Positions 52,201-62,662 of a stretch of 64,000 nt of DNA are shown piece after piece (positions within the stretch are counted from its first letter, which is position 1; the number at the start of each line of letters is the position of its first letter). A model generated the notes under the pieces. The model ran no database searches. It saw only the letters and a list, made by a program, of their open reading frames with translations, and was not told the DNA's origin. This stretch comes from Patagioenas fasciata (Eukaryota; Chordata; Aves; Columbiformes; Columbidae). The stretch is from contig NC_092520.1 of assembly GCF_037038585.1 (NCBI RefSeq), positions 55,456,501-55,520,500 on the forward strand. Reading direction: 5' to 3'. The position numbers and the translations under genes are program-made.

Positions 52201-55200
52201 GGTAATATGAATTCATTAGCACTTCCTGCTGTCTTGCTCAGAAACAGTGAAAAACAAATGTAACACCTGCTGAGAAATAGCATCTGCTTGGAAATAATCT
52301 GATGCAAGTACTTTGTGTAACTTGAGAAACCTAGGAGACTTGGATCTGCAAATGAGACTTGGAGGATAATAACAGTGAAATAAGAGCAGTCTCGTTAAAG
52401 GCTACCACAATTGCTTCCCTTGATAAATCGTGATATCAAAGAATATCTAAACTTGGTGTCTTAAGCATTCAGTTACCACTTACAATAATAATATAGTTTA
52501 CTTAAAAAAGGAAAAAGTGTAGACCTGGAATTGCTTAAAAATTCATGAGTATATAACAGTATTACAGCACCTCTCTTGCTTTCCTTCCTGAGAAATGCTG
52601 CTCTTGAAATAAAAGTGAGAGCATGCCTTTGGAAAAAGCCCTTAAAATGTAACTGTCTGCATATTATGCAGAGGTGTAAAAAGCAAATATTTCTTTCACT
52701 CAGAGTATGAACTTTCTGGTGTTCTGAAATCCATCTTTATTGTCATTAAAGAGGAAGAGGCTTTCTGTCACGTTGATAGAATTTAGAGTGTAGGAGAGGG
52801 AAGAATATTAATTTAAGGACTCTGTAAAACGCATCCTTCAGTTGAACAGCAACGTGGGACTAACGTTGTGCAGTGGGCTCTTCAAATACCAGTCGCTGAA
52901 ACTTGCCTCCTGCCTTCTGTTTCATACCAGTCCTGGGTACTTGTTGTGTTTGTCCATCTAGACACTAGAGTGTTCTGACCTGTTGCTATCATAGTAACCT
53001 GCCTTCCCCTTCCTTTCCAAAAAGTGTGATGAACCTAAAGAAAGAAAATTACCTAATTTATATGTGAATGTTGATTTCCTCTACTCCAAGGGATTCTGAT
53101 TTGGAAAAACAAAGCATGGCAAGTTGAAACAGAAGTTTTGCTGTTTATATACTTCAGTTTTGGTGAGTGGTCAAGTTCCTGAAGTTTGTAAAGAGTTATG
53201 TAATCTTTTTCCATTCCCTTTTTTTTTTAATAAAAGCTATTAAAGACTATGAGACTGCTCAAGCCAATAGTGAAAATGACCAGCAGATTCGGGAGGGGCT
53301 GGAACGTGCCCAGAGGATGCTGAAGCAATCACAGAAGAGGGATTACTATAAAATCTTAGGAGTAAAAAGGTGAGATATTAATATCTGAGCTGATAATTAC
53401 GTGAAAGTTGGTTATTAAACCAGTGCAATTTAGGCTGATCACTTGAATTTGTTCTGCTGAGTGTTAGTTTTTTTTCCTGTATCTTGCTACCTGCCCTTTC
53501 CTACTGTACTAGTCTAGCAGTGTTCAGCTTTTAAGTAGCATTTGTTTACAATTCCTTTAGAAAGAATGAAAATACAACATTGGGAAGGAAGGAAATAAAT
53601 CCCTCGGCAAGAAGTTCTTAGTATAGATGATCAAGAGTCAATGAATGAATTGGTGAAGAAATTGAAAGAATTACTGAAAGCAACAAAAAATAAAATTGTG
53701 GCAGATAGTGTGATAGATTGGAAGAGTTTGAAAGGTATCTAAAATACTTCTGCCACTAGCCTTGAGAAACTAACGGCTTCTCTTTCTAATGAGAACCAAA
53801 TAAATGTCCAATTTTGAACTGGTATTGGTCACCCTTCCCATCATGAACTAATTTGATCTCTACTCTTTGTGCTTTTTGTTACCCGATTGTAAATCCTTCA
53901 GACTGGTAACAGTATTCTGCATAGGAGCTGGTAGTAGCATCTTTTTGAGTAAAGTAAATAGGTGGTGAAGAGTGAGTAATCTTTGTTTAAAGTTGCAGCC
54001 TGCTTCCTCTGGGTGTTTTTGTGTATAGAATCTTCAGTGCCACCTGAAGAGGGTTAACTCAACTCCCACCTTATAGTTCTCCCAATGCCCTTCATTACTG
54101 TCTCAGTGCTTAAAATAAACCTGTGGAGTCACTAGTGTGACATATGAAGGATTAGAAAATTTTAAGTTGTCTATGATTTTATCCATCCAGAAATGCTCGA
54201 AAGCAAGAAATCATAAAAGCTTACAGAAAGCTGGCATCCCAGTGGCACCCTGATAACTTCCAGAGTGAGGAAGAAAAGAAGAAAGCAGAGAAAAAATTCA
54301 TTGACATAGCAGCTGCTAAAGAAGTCCTCACTGACCCAGGTAATTAGTGTTCTTATGCAGTCACTTCCTTTGTTTTTTTTACTTACTTTTACAGTCATGT
54401 AAAAATGCAGCAAGTGTAAGTCATAAGCATTACAGCTTCCCCTTTCCCTTTCTCCCTTTACCCATGTTGAGAAAGCAATGCACTAATACTTGTGTCCAGT
54501 GTATTGCATGAAGCCAGATGTAAACCTGGAACTATTTATTGTAAGTCAGTGACTTTTGTTTAAAGTGAGAGAAGAATTATTATTTTGAAGACCTCTTTTT
54601 AAGATGTCATCTTGCAGATTTCCAGGATTTATTAACTCTGGAGTTGCTTACGTTTAGGATGTGGGCATCACCTTCTGCCTTAAGTTCTATTGCAAACCAC
54701 ATGTAGATTATAGCAGCACCTGAAGTACCCCAGAGAAACCTTCCAAATTGGCGCTTGTTGTTTGTATTAAAGCCCAGATGTACAAACAGATGCTTTCCCT
54801 GAGGGCAGGGAACTTGGTTTCCCAGCTCCTGTTGGGACAGGATGCCCTCACTGCCGGGAGCAAGAAGCCCTGTCAGGTCTGCTGCTCAGCTCTGGAGGAG
54901 GGGAAAAAGAGTGGTGTGATGCCTGGGAGATCCAATGTCCAGTTAGGTTCTTAACATGCTGCCAATGTGGGTGGTGACTGCAAGTCTCTGGCCTGAGGGG
55001 AGGTTCTAAAAGGATTATTGGCCATCAGAGATGCTCGGTGTTGCTGCCCTGACGACTTGTGCCATGATCCCACCTTGGTTTTGTTTCCTTCAGAGATGAG
55101 GCGGAAGTTTGATGCGGGAGAGGACCCACTGGACGCGGAGAGTCAGCAGGGTGGGGGCAACCCTTTCCACAGGAACTGGAACACGTGGCAAGGATTCAAC

Positions 55201-55251
55201 CCCTTTGGCTCTGGAGGAGGACCATTTACATTCAAATTTCACTTCAGTTAA
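22175..55251 (+). CDS. DNAJC3: DNAJC3 (P58IPK), ER co-chaperone with TPR and J domains
   Basis: Complete gene span: 12 coding exons join to 1515 nt and 504 aa, the same length as the human protein, with all phases consistent and all introns GT-AG. Residues 1 to about 28 are a signal peptide (hydrophobic ALPFLLVLF). From about 37 to 393 run TPR motifs (blocks such as GKKLLAAGQLADALSHFHAA and LLKQGKFDEAEDDF). The J domain spans about 394-462 with HPD at 422-424, the motif that stimulates BiP ATPase. The C-terminus is Gly/Phe-rich and has no KDEL-type signal, as in the family. It works in the ER lumen as a BiP co-chaperone and was first named as an inhibitor of PKR and PERK kinases. The ATG has G at -3 and +4. 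No truncation or missing key residue is seen. Confidence 0.98.
22257..28984 (+). other. DNAJC3 intron 1 (6.7 kb)
   Basis: The first few hundred bases are still CpG-rich; the rest is AT-rich. I see no transposon or nested gene that I can support. Confidence 0.8.
28985..29095 (+). CDS. DNAJC3: DNAJC3 exon 2 (first TPR)
   Basis: Residues 28-64 and the first base of codon 65, including VEKQLEMGKKLLAAGQLADA. Acceptor TTTTTTCTTCAAG, donor ATAG|GTACGT. Confidence 0.97.
29096..32202 (+). other. DNAJC3 intron 2
   Basis: AT-rich. It contains a 168-bp hAT-like element at 30191-30358 and no other feature I can support. Confidence 0.8.
30191..30358. mobile_element. hAT-like non-autonomous transposon (MITE)
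   Basis: The two ends are inverted repeats of about 50 bp: the left reads TCATTTTCACTGGGAGCCAC and the right, reversed, CTCCTTTTCACCGGCGGCCA. Both ends start CAG followed by RTGTCAAA-type sequence. The flanks are candidate 8-bp target duplications, CTCCATTG (30183-30190) and CTTTATTG (30359-30366), differing by two transitions. An 8-bp duplication points to hAT. The class is well supported; the exact family is not determined. Confidence 0.75.
32203..32327 (+). CDS. DNAJC3: DNAJC3 exon 3 (TPR)
   Basis: Residues 65-106, including NYIAYYRRATVYLAMGKSKA. Acceptor TTCACTTGCAG, donor TCA|GTAAGT. An open frame running upstream of the acceptor is intronic. Confidence 0.97.
32328..33410 (+). other. 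DNAJC3 intron 3
   Basis: Nothing recognisable beyond AT-rich intron sequence and a T run near 33318. Confidence 0.8.
33411..33485 (+). CDS. DNAJC3: DNAJC3 exon 4 (TPR)
   Basis: A 75-bp exon, residues 107-131, with HLLLKQGKFDEAEDDFKNV. Acceptor TTTCATTTCAG, donor GTG|GTAAGT. Too short to show as an isolated open frame. Confidence 0.97.
33486..42165 (+). other. DNAJC3 intron 4 (8.7 kb, the largest)
   Basis: AT-rich with several T runs (35394, 36640, 37118). No transposon, RNA gene or nested coding exon that I can support. Confidence 0.75.
42166..42318 (+). CDS. DNAJC3: DNAJC3 exon 5 (TPR)
   Basis: Residues 132-182, 51 codons, phase 0 at both ends, with LQRLHSQALSAYQQEDYETA. Acceptor ATGTTTGCAG, donor GCA|GTAAGT. 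Confidence 0.97.
42319..43758 (+). other. DNAJC3 intron 5
   Basis: Contains a GGTTTTTT simple-repeat run near 42715-42745. Otherwise no feature. Confidence 0.8.
43759..43940 (+). CDS. DNAJC3: DNAJC3 exon 6 (TPRs)
   Basis: Residues 183-242 plus two bases, with ELRELRAECYIKEGEPSKAI and IYYQLGDHELSL. Acceptor TTTCTCAAG, donor TCAG|GTAATT. Confidence 0.97.
43941..45992 (+). other. DNAJC3 intron 6
   Basis: AT-rich, ending in a strong C/T tract before the exon 7 acceptor. No repeat recognised. Confidence 0.8.
45993..46112 (+). CDS. DNAJC3: DNAJC3 exon 7 (TPR)
   Basis: Residues 243-282 plus two bases, with CLKLDQDHKQCFSLYKQVKK. Acceptor after CCCCTTTTCCTCC...AAAAG, donor GCAG|GTAAGT. Confidence 0.97.
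46113..47863 (+). other. DNAJC3 intron 7
   Basis: Contains the longest complete CR1 fragment of the window (46330-46868). The rest is plain intron. Confidence 0.8.
46330..46868 (+). mobile_element. CR1 LINE fragment (about 540 bp)
   Basis: Plus-strand blocks GGCTGAGAGAGCTGGGACTG, CAGTGGTGCCCAGTGACATG, GCAAGAGGCAACGGGCACAA and TGGACCAGCTGACCTCCAGA, ending CTTCTGTGATT. It lies in the same direction as DNAJC3, well away from the exons. Confidence 0.94.
47864..47969 (+). CDS. DNAJC3: DNAJC3 exon 8 (TPR)
   Basis: Residues 283-318, with YEDAVNKYDSVMKTEPEVAI. Acceptor GATTTAAACAG, donor AAAG|GTAATT. Confidence 0.97.
48069..48189 (+). CDS. DNAJC3: DNAJC3 exon 9 (TPR)
   Basis: Residues 319-358 plus one base, with EAIKVCTEVLQLEPTNVNAL. 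The upstream intron 8 is only 99 bp, the shortest in the gene. Acceptor CTTCTCTAG, donor AAG|GTACAG. Confidence 0.97.
48695..48795 (+). mobile_element. CR1 3' tail
   Basis: GGAGTTGGACTCGATGATCC, CGTCCCTTCCAACTCAGGAC and ATTCTGTGAT: the last 100 bp of a plus-strand CR1. Confidence 0.87.
50043..50216 (-). pseudogene. coding-like antisense segment, possible exon or relic
   Basis: 58 codons open on the minus strand (DLVTKLSFPPSNLQELPDSL ... EDNIRKIQIEIHQLQENNFQ ...), bounded by a TTTGTGCAG acceptor and a CTA|GTAAGA donor, phase 0-0. The second half is amphipathic and coiled-coil-like. I do not recognise the family. It could be an exon of a nested or trapped gene, a gene relic, or chance. Confidence 0.3.
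53237..53369 (+). CDS. DNAJC3: DNAJC3 exon 10 (last TPR and J-domain start)
   Basis: Residues 359-402 plus two bases, with QQIREGLERAQRMLKQSQKR then DYYKILGVK, the first helix of the J domain. Acceptor TTTTTTAATAAAAG, donor AAAAG|GTGAGA. Confidence 0.97.
53370..54190 (+). other. DNAJC3 intron 10
   Basis: 821 bp of intron with no repeat or RNA that I recognise. Confidence 0.8.
54191..54339 (+). CDS. DNAJC3: DNAJC3 exon 11 (J domain core)
   Basis: Residues 403-452 plus one base. IIKAYRKLASQWHPDNFQSE carries the HPD motif (422-424), and FIDIAAAKEVLTDP is helix III. Acceptor TTTTATCCATCCAG, donor CCAG|GTAATT. Confidence 0.98.
54340..55093 (+). other. DNAJC3 intron 11
   Basis: 754 bp; no repeat recognised. 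A 68-codon open frame around 54748-54954 has no supported function. Confidence 0.75.
55094..55251 (+). CDS. DNAJC3: DNAJC3 exon 12 (C-terminus and stop)
   Basis: Residues 453-504 and TAA. MRRKFDAGEDPLDAESQQGG closes the J domain; the tail WNTWQGFNPFGSGGGPFTFK is Gly/Phe-rich and ends FHFS. Acceptor TTTCCTTCAG. Confidence 0.98.
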
Positions 55252-55304
55252 AGCCAAGACTGTTCCTGGTGGCTGCTGCTGTTTTTTACTTAATTCGTTG
55301 AAAA

Positions 55305-55310
55305 AATAAA
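55305..55310 (+). terminator. proximal poly(A) signal of DNAJC3
   Basis: AATAAA 54 nt after the stop codon. If used, it would give a transcript almost without a 3' UTR. Confidence 0.5.
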
Positions 55311-55594
55311 AAGTCGCTCAGTTCAAGACCCAAAATCTTAGATTTCTAATGTTGTCCTTAACCCAGAGTCTTACTGCACTAGAAGAAAGCTCCTTCTTTC
55401 TTCTGGTGTTCCAAGGGTTTGCTTTGTGGTCAACTTGAGAAGCTCGTACTGGTGGGGGGTTTTGTTACTGCCTGTGTATTTGTGGTGGAAATGCAGGTCA
55501 CGTTTATTCTTACGGATGGAAAAAAACAGCAAGAGGTTCCTTAGGACAACACTTCAATTTAGGACTTAAGTATATGCTTAAAGGTAAAAATGCA

Positions 55595-55602
55595 TGTAAA
55601 TA
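55595..55602 (+). promoter_or_regulatory. Pumilio-type site in the 3' UTR
   Basis: TGTAAATA matches the PUM binding motif UGUANAUA. It lies beyond the proximal poly(A) site, so only the long isoform would carry it. Function is inferred. Confidence 0.35.
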
Positions 55603-58600
55603 TTTTTTTGAATCGGGGCCTAATAAACATGGAAAGGGTAGTTACAGTAGTTTCTACGTTAACAAATCATTAGTCATCGTGCTCAGCGGAATTATCTGTC
55701 TCTCAGTATTGGTGCAAGGGAAGGCGAGTGCCCACCTGGGGTGTTCCTGTCGGCTGTGCCGTGGGGGGGTCAAGGGGCCGCGTGCTGAACGAGGCTGAAC
55801 AATCGCTCTGGAAGAAGCTAATTGTATTTGAAAACTAATTGTATTTGAAAATCTCTGCTCACTTTATTCCCTAACCTGAAGTGAAATGGGATGACTTCCT
55901 TGGCGGTAACTGTCCAATAGGAAAGGAAAAACAAAATGTACCTGGTGTTTGTTGAAAGACTTTTTTTCGGGATGTGATTTGGGCTGTTCAGGTATCATTT
56001 TTGAGTAGTTTGCACTTTAACAAAATATCTTGAGCAAACAATTTGATGTGACATTTCCCCAGCTGTGCAGCAATGTGTTACTTCTCTGTCCATACCCAGA
56101 ACTGATACAAGTTGTGAGGTGAGTGTACTGCGGGCTGTAGGAACATGATATTGACTCCAACCTTATCCTGTAAAACAACTTAATTTCTGATGGGTGATGC
56201 AAGTGAGTTAAGACCATGTAAAATTGTTTGAAGTAATTTTACGTTTTGTGTAACAGCCACAGTACTGCAAAAGAAGAGCTGCCTGTGTGCAAAAAGAACA
56301 ACTAACTTTCTATTAGCCAAAAGTCTGGTTTATTTTTTTTTCCTATATGTATGTAGCTAAAATTGGGTTTAGTGTATTGATCGACGTGTGTGAATGCAGT
56401 GTGAGGTATTACCAGGGCTGTAGCTGCTGTGAGGGAATGGTCTCATTCTGTAAGAGTGTATTATCATTACTGATGAGTTTCAGCAGCAGCCGTTTTCTTA
56501 TAATGCAAGAATTACAGTTCATCAGTGTTGTCTTGATTGGATTTTAACTGGAAAACAAGAATCAGTTGACAGGAATCTTCTCTCACTTGGACTCACGGCA
56601 TTTGGAAGCGTAAGCTGTCTCAGTAAAACAAATGAAATTGGCAAATAAGGCCTGCGGTCTGAGAGTTGGGGCTTCTATTACTGTCATTGGAGTTGCTATT
56701 GAAGCACAGTCCTTGTGTCCTGCCTCAGCTGTTTTACAGATGTAACTCTTGAGGCCGTGTGGCTTGGTAAAATGTTTTTTGACAGCAAGTTAAAGGTCAG
56801 TGTTTGTTCAGCAGGAATTTGTCTTCAAGCTGCAGAGTGCACATGGTGATTTCTCATGGTTTATGGAATAAAACCACCCCAGCAGCCTGGTAAACTCTAG
56901 CATCAGATATTTTCCAAGTGAATGACTTATTAGAAATTCAGCTTCTGCTTTTGACCTGTCTGGAAGCTTTTTGTTGAACCTCCATGGAAGATGCTCGGGG
57001 GCTGTTCATGCTGCTCTGGGCTGGTGCAGTTCTCATAGGTCCATCCCCACTACCCAATGGTACCACCCACACTGACAGGTCTACATGTGTCCTTTTTGCC
57101 CACCCCAAGGAGAAGATGGGTAGGTGGCATTCACATCTAACAGCTGCTCCTGGTTCTTGTCACCCTCTGTCCCTGAGGGGTGAGCGGACCCAGCTGTGGG
57201 TGGCTGCTGTGCTGGGGGGTGGTTCCCAGTTGTACATGGTTGTGTGAGAGTCATTGCTCTGTATAAAGACTTTTATATTGCCTTGTTCACCATAGAAGGG
57301 GCTGTTTCTAAATTAATAGTGAAGGACCAGTGCGAGCAATATGAATTTGTAGAGATGGGGGAGTTGTTCAGTTTTGGGGAGTTGAAGTGAGCACCACAGC
57401 CCCACATGTTTGTCTGCTGGGGAGGGCTAGAAATTGCACATCAGCTTTGAAACGACCACGCTGTTCAGGTGTTGTTGTTGCTCTCATCCCTCTCCTTGCT
57501 CTCTTTTAAAAGCTGTAGCTGAGGAAGTTGGTTCTTGGTTTGTAATTTCTTTGTATTTTTTAAGGGAAGGAATAAAGTGGTGCCTTGTAAGTAAATTACT
57601 CACGCAGGGCACTGATGTTAGAGCAGCTCCAAGGCAAATAAACAGTTGTGCTGCACACTGGAAGGAGTTGGGAACAAAAAGGTTTATGCTTATTTTCTGA
57701 ATGAATGGAAAAGGGAAAATCACGTATTAAAAGGCTTGAATGTAGTCAGTAGAAGCAGCAAAGCGATTAATGCGTGAATGCTGTTTGTAGATTCCTTCTG
57801 CGGAAGACAAGAGTCTTGAAAACAAAACCAAACCTGACAATGGAGAGCAAGGCTTTCTGAGAGCGAGCAGCTGTGGGAAAGAAGTGTTAAAAAGAAAACG
57901 TCTCTGTTTCAAGGACCTCCAGATACAGTGAAGTATTTCCTGATGTGACTTCAGAAAATGAAGTGCGGGTAATGCACTGAGTGTTAATGTTAAGAGGGAT
58001 GCACAAGGAAGCTGATTTTGCCTTTTTATTTATTAGTGGGTGTTTGTAGTGCAATAATGTTCAATAACTGAACATTGAAATAAATGTCTTGGTAGTTTGT
58101 AAACCCTGAGATATGCATGAAGCATCGTTACCGTAATTGGCCTACACATAGATGCAGACTTTCTCTGTTGAATTATCTCTTTCAGTTTTAATAAACTCAT
58201 TTCCAACTTGCTTTGAAATGAAGGGTGGGGGGGGGTGTTTTACTTGATACATGCTTAATACTGATGTATTAATAAATCAGTATTAAACCAGATTAAAAGT
58301 GAATTATAAAGAACTCAAACTTGTGACATATGCAGAAAATGTGTCAGCTTAAGTTTTTTTATTAATCTTGTTTCAGTTTTCAGACCAGTGTTTGGAATAA
58401 GAATTATTCTTCTGTTTAGGGCTGTGATTTGTAGGAGCTTTGCTGGAAACAAGCCAGTATAGCATAGCAGGTTAGTTGCATATCAAAGTGCCTTATTGTA
58501 AGGTATTGTTTGTTTGCTCTGTAATACACACTTTTATCCATAAAATAAATAGGAGAATAATTTTTTTTTTTTCCCCTCTAAAGTAGCAATTTTATGTTTT

Positions 58601-58736
58601 AAGAAGGATAAGTAAAGCTCGCCAGAGATTTATCTAATGTTTCCAATTATAAAATGTCTTTATATGAAATCATAAATCTAAAAAGCAAGAACTGTTTTTT
58701 CTAGAACTGTGGGAATTATTTTATGGTATTTTTCAC

Positions 58737-58763
58737 AATAAAGATATTTATGATGACAATAAA
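58737..58763 (+). terminator. paired distal poly(A) signals of DNAJC3
   Basis: AATAAA at 58737-58742 and 58758-58763, followed within 20 nt by a G/T- and T-rich tract. This is the best candidate for the end of the long mRNA, with cleavage near 58775-58785. Confidence 0.6.
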
Positions 58764-58785
58764 GCACTGCAGTGTGTTTGCCCTT

Positions 58786-59262
58786 CTTTCCTTGTCTTGC
58801 TCTCTGAGTTTGGAGTTGGAGCTGTGCAGAAATGCAGTAAAAAGGGCAAAATTCACATTTATTAAGCAGCTACTGCAGAAGTGGTTGAACTGCAGCAAGT
58901 CAGGTACGGAGTGAAGCAGCATTTGGGTACTTCATGCTTGTGCTTCAGAATTTAAGTTTTCTTTCCATTAGACCAGACCTAGCTCGTCCCTATGTGGGGG
59001 TACAGCCCCATCCTGGGAGATAGGCAGGGGTGCAGCCAGATGCTGAATGTAGGGGACAGTGTTTGACAAAGTCTCCCATACCTGTACCTGTTCTGGGGGG
59101 CAGAACAAAATCCCAGCTGGTCTGTCTGGATGGTGACACAGGAGGGGAGAGGAAGAATCACCTCTGCTCTCCCTCCGGAGGTGGGAACTCACAGCCAGCA
59201 GTGCTGGGGAGAGAAGGGGGCAGGGGTGGCTGAGGGTGTGGAAGATATGTAAGATGAGCATG
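58786..59262. other. convergent intergenic DNA
   Basis: No gene supported between the inferred DNAJC3 end and the CR1 fragment. A GC-richer patch at 58980-59240 has no recognised identity. Confidence 0.55.
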
Positions 59263-59515
59263 TAGAATCATAGAACAGTTTGGGTTGGAAGGGACCTTTC
59301 AAAGGTCATCTAGTCCAACCCCCTGCAATGAGCAGGGACATCTTCAACTAGATCAGGTTGCCCAGAGCCCCGTCCAGCCTGGAATGTCTCCAGGGATGGG
59401 GCATCTACCACCTCTCTGGGCAACCTGGGACAGTGTTTCACCACCCTCATTGTAAAAAATTTCTTCCTCCCTACTGCTGTGGCCCCTTTTCCTCACTCTG
59501 CACTACACAGTCACT
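59263..59515 (-). mobile_element. CR1 LINE 3' fragment
   Basis: Starts AGAATCATAGAACAGTTTGG, then GGTCATCTAGTCCAACCCCC, CTCTCTGGGCAACCTGGGAC and CCCTACTGCTGTGGCCCCTT: a reverse-complement CR1 3' end, 5'-truncated. Confidence 0.94.
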
Positions 59516-62500
59516 GGAGCCAAAGCTTGAAGTGAGCCACACACCAAGAGTTCAGCATGGTGTACAAGGAGCATCCCCTCATGGCACCTAGAGTGTCAAT
59601 GATGTGTCACTCCAACAGTAGCTGCTAGAAGTTCGACACCAGCAAAAACACTGCATGCTGGAGGGCAGCCCTTGTCACACGGGGAAGTATGTTATCTCAC
59701 ACGTGGTGCTACACAATGTACTAGAGATTACACCAATTGGATTAGATCAAATGCTTAATTGGTTTAATGTCATAAAAGATACTGCTACCCCATCAACAAC
59801 TATTTGAGTACTCCCCCTCTAAATTTCTTATGTATGTATGTTTAAACTTAAACTTTAAATGAAATAATAAATCATAAACTGTAAGCAGGAAAGAAAAACA
59901 CACCTATTTAGCTTAGAAAGGTAAAGTCTCAGCATGAAGGCAAGTGCCTGATTCAGGAAAAAGGTTAAAAGGAACCTTACCGAGAAATATTTTCAATACT
60001 AAACATCGCCAACAATACCTGTTTTTTTCATTTTCTGGTAACTTACATCTTGATCTTACAAAGAGTGGGACACAGAAAAGATGCCATGATAGTAACATGA
60101 ATATAAATGGTAGAAACTCTTCATGGGACCAGTTCAAATATTACTCTGCTTTGTTACTGGTTTGAGCTGGGTTTGGGTAAAGCTCCTGTAACCCTCACAC
60201 ATTATTCAGGTCAAAGACACTTCAATTTTTTGCCCTGGATCTATTAAGCAAGTATTTAATGTTTACTGTATAATACAAAATAGGAGAACAGAAAATAATG
60301 ACTTATTTTTTCCTTCAGTGGCACCTTTTTAATATTTCGTACAACATATACAATCCATTGGTTCGGTATTAGAAATATAATGATATGCTGAAGATTCAAA
60401 GTGCTGCTTTAAAGAGACCTTTGAAAAATAGTGAATATATTTGCTGGACCCTTTTTGTTTTATAAACCAATACAGATATCAAAAAAAGAGCTTTCCTTGA
60501 AAATATTATTATGCAGGAAAAACAAATTCTCTAAAACATTTTTTACAAATATCTACAACACTGTAGAAAACGGCATGAAACCTCTTAAATCTTCAAAATA
60601 TCTCCAGAAAATTACATCTCTAAACATTATATTCTAATCATTTCAGTAACCTCAAGGAAATAGTATTCAAAGAGCTGTTTCTTTTTTAAAGCCTGTAGAA
60701 GTAATCCAGTTTTTACAAGAACAGGATGCTATAGATAAAACGGACAAGAAATCAGTGCATCGAATATCCACTTCTTACACTGCGTAACAGAAATTTCCCA
60801 CTCAGATAATCATAATTAAAGAGAACTAAGGTTTCTTAAAGTTGAAGAACATTTAACTTCTGGCAGCAAGCAGCTGAATAATGGTTTTGTTTTTCTCTGA
60901 TAAGGAATATCAGTTGTTTCCTTGTCATACATTGACTTCATAGTAATGGTGCATGTATGTCAAAGTAAACTCTAAGTCCATCTATACGGTATAAAAATAC
61001 CAACTTAAAATTTAAATTCTATGCTCAAATATGGTTGAGTTGCTGCCCGATATCCTTACGATACCCTTAGAGAAGGATATCCCGATATCCTTAGAGAAGA
61101 AGTGTAACAAGATACTGCAGTGAAATGGGATCACACAAGAGAACCGACATCAGGATTCACTGATTGTTGCTGTTGTGTTACACAGGAAATACCTCCTTGG
61201 GTATTTCACACAAAGCAAATACCCACAACAGACCTTTTAAAATCCGTCTGTGACATGTTAACACTGTTCAAAAGGCATGAAGGCGGATGCAATGAAAAAC
61301 AGAAAAAGCTGTAAAAAAAAATGGGCATGTCTCATATTACCAAGACTTGAAAAACATCAGTGAAGCATGATTTTAAATACTTGCTCTTAACGTAAGAAAT
61401 TTTAAATAACCAACAGGTGGGGACAATGAGAGTACGTACAAAATATGCTTCATTTTTCTGATTATTTATTCAATTATTTGCTGGCATGGAAATATTGTTC
61501 AACTCATCATGGATTCACCCACTTGCTGCAAATTACCTTCTCTTTTACAGTTCCAAGTATCTACCCTGAAAAACTGCATTAAGCTGTTCTTAGAGGAATT
61601 TGTGGTCAGATACAACCTATTTTGAAACTGGCACAGCCTAAACAACAGGCTGTCTATTATATTTAAGGCACTAGATCTCAGTTTAAGAAATAAATGCCCT
61701 ATTTTCAAATTTGTGTATTGCAAGAGCTTTTCACTGCAGTTTTTTCGTGGGATCAAAATGTCAATAGGCCATTTTTAAAGCAACAGGTTTGTGAGTACAT
61801 ATTTCGAAAATTAGAGGAGATACCACTGATAGTCAAAATTACATATTCTTATTATTTTATTTTCAGTTCTAAACAGGAGGATGATGATGATAATCAAAAC
61901 CGAGAGGGAACAGCTTGCAGGTACTGACCTGATGCAATTGCTCTTTGGAAAATCATCTTAACCAAAAAAAACCATGATAGAATTTTATGACATACTATTT
62001 AAGTGACCAAAAGGAGCCTAAGAATCAAAAACCATCTTCTAAAATTCACAAGAGTGCAGTAATTCTGCATAATAAGTGAAAAGTAACACTCCTTGCTTTA
62101 TTAATGTTCCGAGTTGATTTGTGTGGCCTCAATTAGAAAAGCTATTTTTTTATGTCTTAACTTTGGTACGCTGAGATTTTTTTCTTGTGACCACAGCATT
62201 TCTCTAGGGACAAAACTGGTTTGGTTTGGTTATGGACACATAACCAAAATTATTTATATTTAAATACATTAGCTTAACGCAGGTAATACACATAAACCAC
62301 TTTTCTTGTACATATTTAATGTGTGTGTCATCCTCCCATAGACTGACACAATATATCTTTGAAGAGCTGAACTCATCATTCTTTACATTCTGAAATCCTC
62401 TGGGTAAACTTTTAGCGAAGGAAAAGAGAACTAAATAAATTAGGAGATCTACTCTACACTGATTAAAAAAAAAAAATCAAGTACCTTTGGATTTGTCTTC

Positions 62501-62662
62501 TGGTTTTGTATCTTATTTAAAAGATTTTAAATAACACTGTCAGTTATAAAAGATTTGACTTCACATTGAAGAATGTTACAAATATGCCCATGTAGCGTTC
62601 ACAACTTCCACCCACTCTATGGCAGATTGTTGAGTTGTCCCCGCTGCTGGTCAGAGGCTGCG
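59516..62662 (-). other. intergenic DNA and UGGT2 3' UTR (boundary unknown)
   Basis: Immediately downstream of the UGGT2 stop on the minus strand. Candidate minus-strand poly(A) signals (TTTATT on plus) lie at 62097, 61856 and 61465. No coding exon is recognised. A small local duplication lies at 61045-61097. Confidence 0.5.
61045..61097. repeat. short local tandem duplication
   Basis: Three copies of CGATAYCCTTA, the last two extended to CGATAYCCTTAGAGAAG, within about 50 bp. Confidence 0.7.

Larger units (their letters stand above)
48190..53236 (+). other. DNAJC3 intron 9 (5.0 kb)
   Basis: Holds a CR1 tail at 48695-48795 and a coding-like segment on the opposite strand at 50043-50216 (listed separately). 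The rest is unremarkable. The AATAAA at 53229-53234 abuts the 3' splice site. Confidence 0.8.
55252..58785 (+). other. DNAJC3 3' UTR (inferred)
   Basis: About 3.5 kb with no splice or gene signal. AATAAA hexamers occur at 55305 (very proximal), near 56867, 58078 and 58189, and twice at 58737 and 58758. The last pair is followed by a G/T-rich stretch (GCAGTGTGTTTGCCC). The human gene also has a 3' UTR of several kb. The exact end is inferred. Confidence 0.6.
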
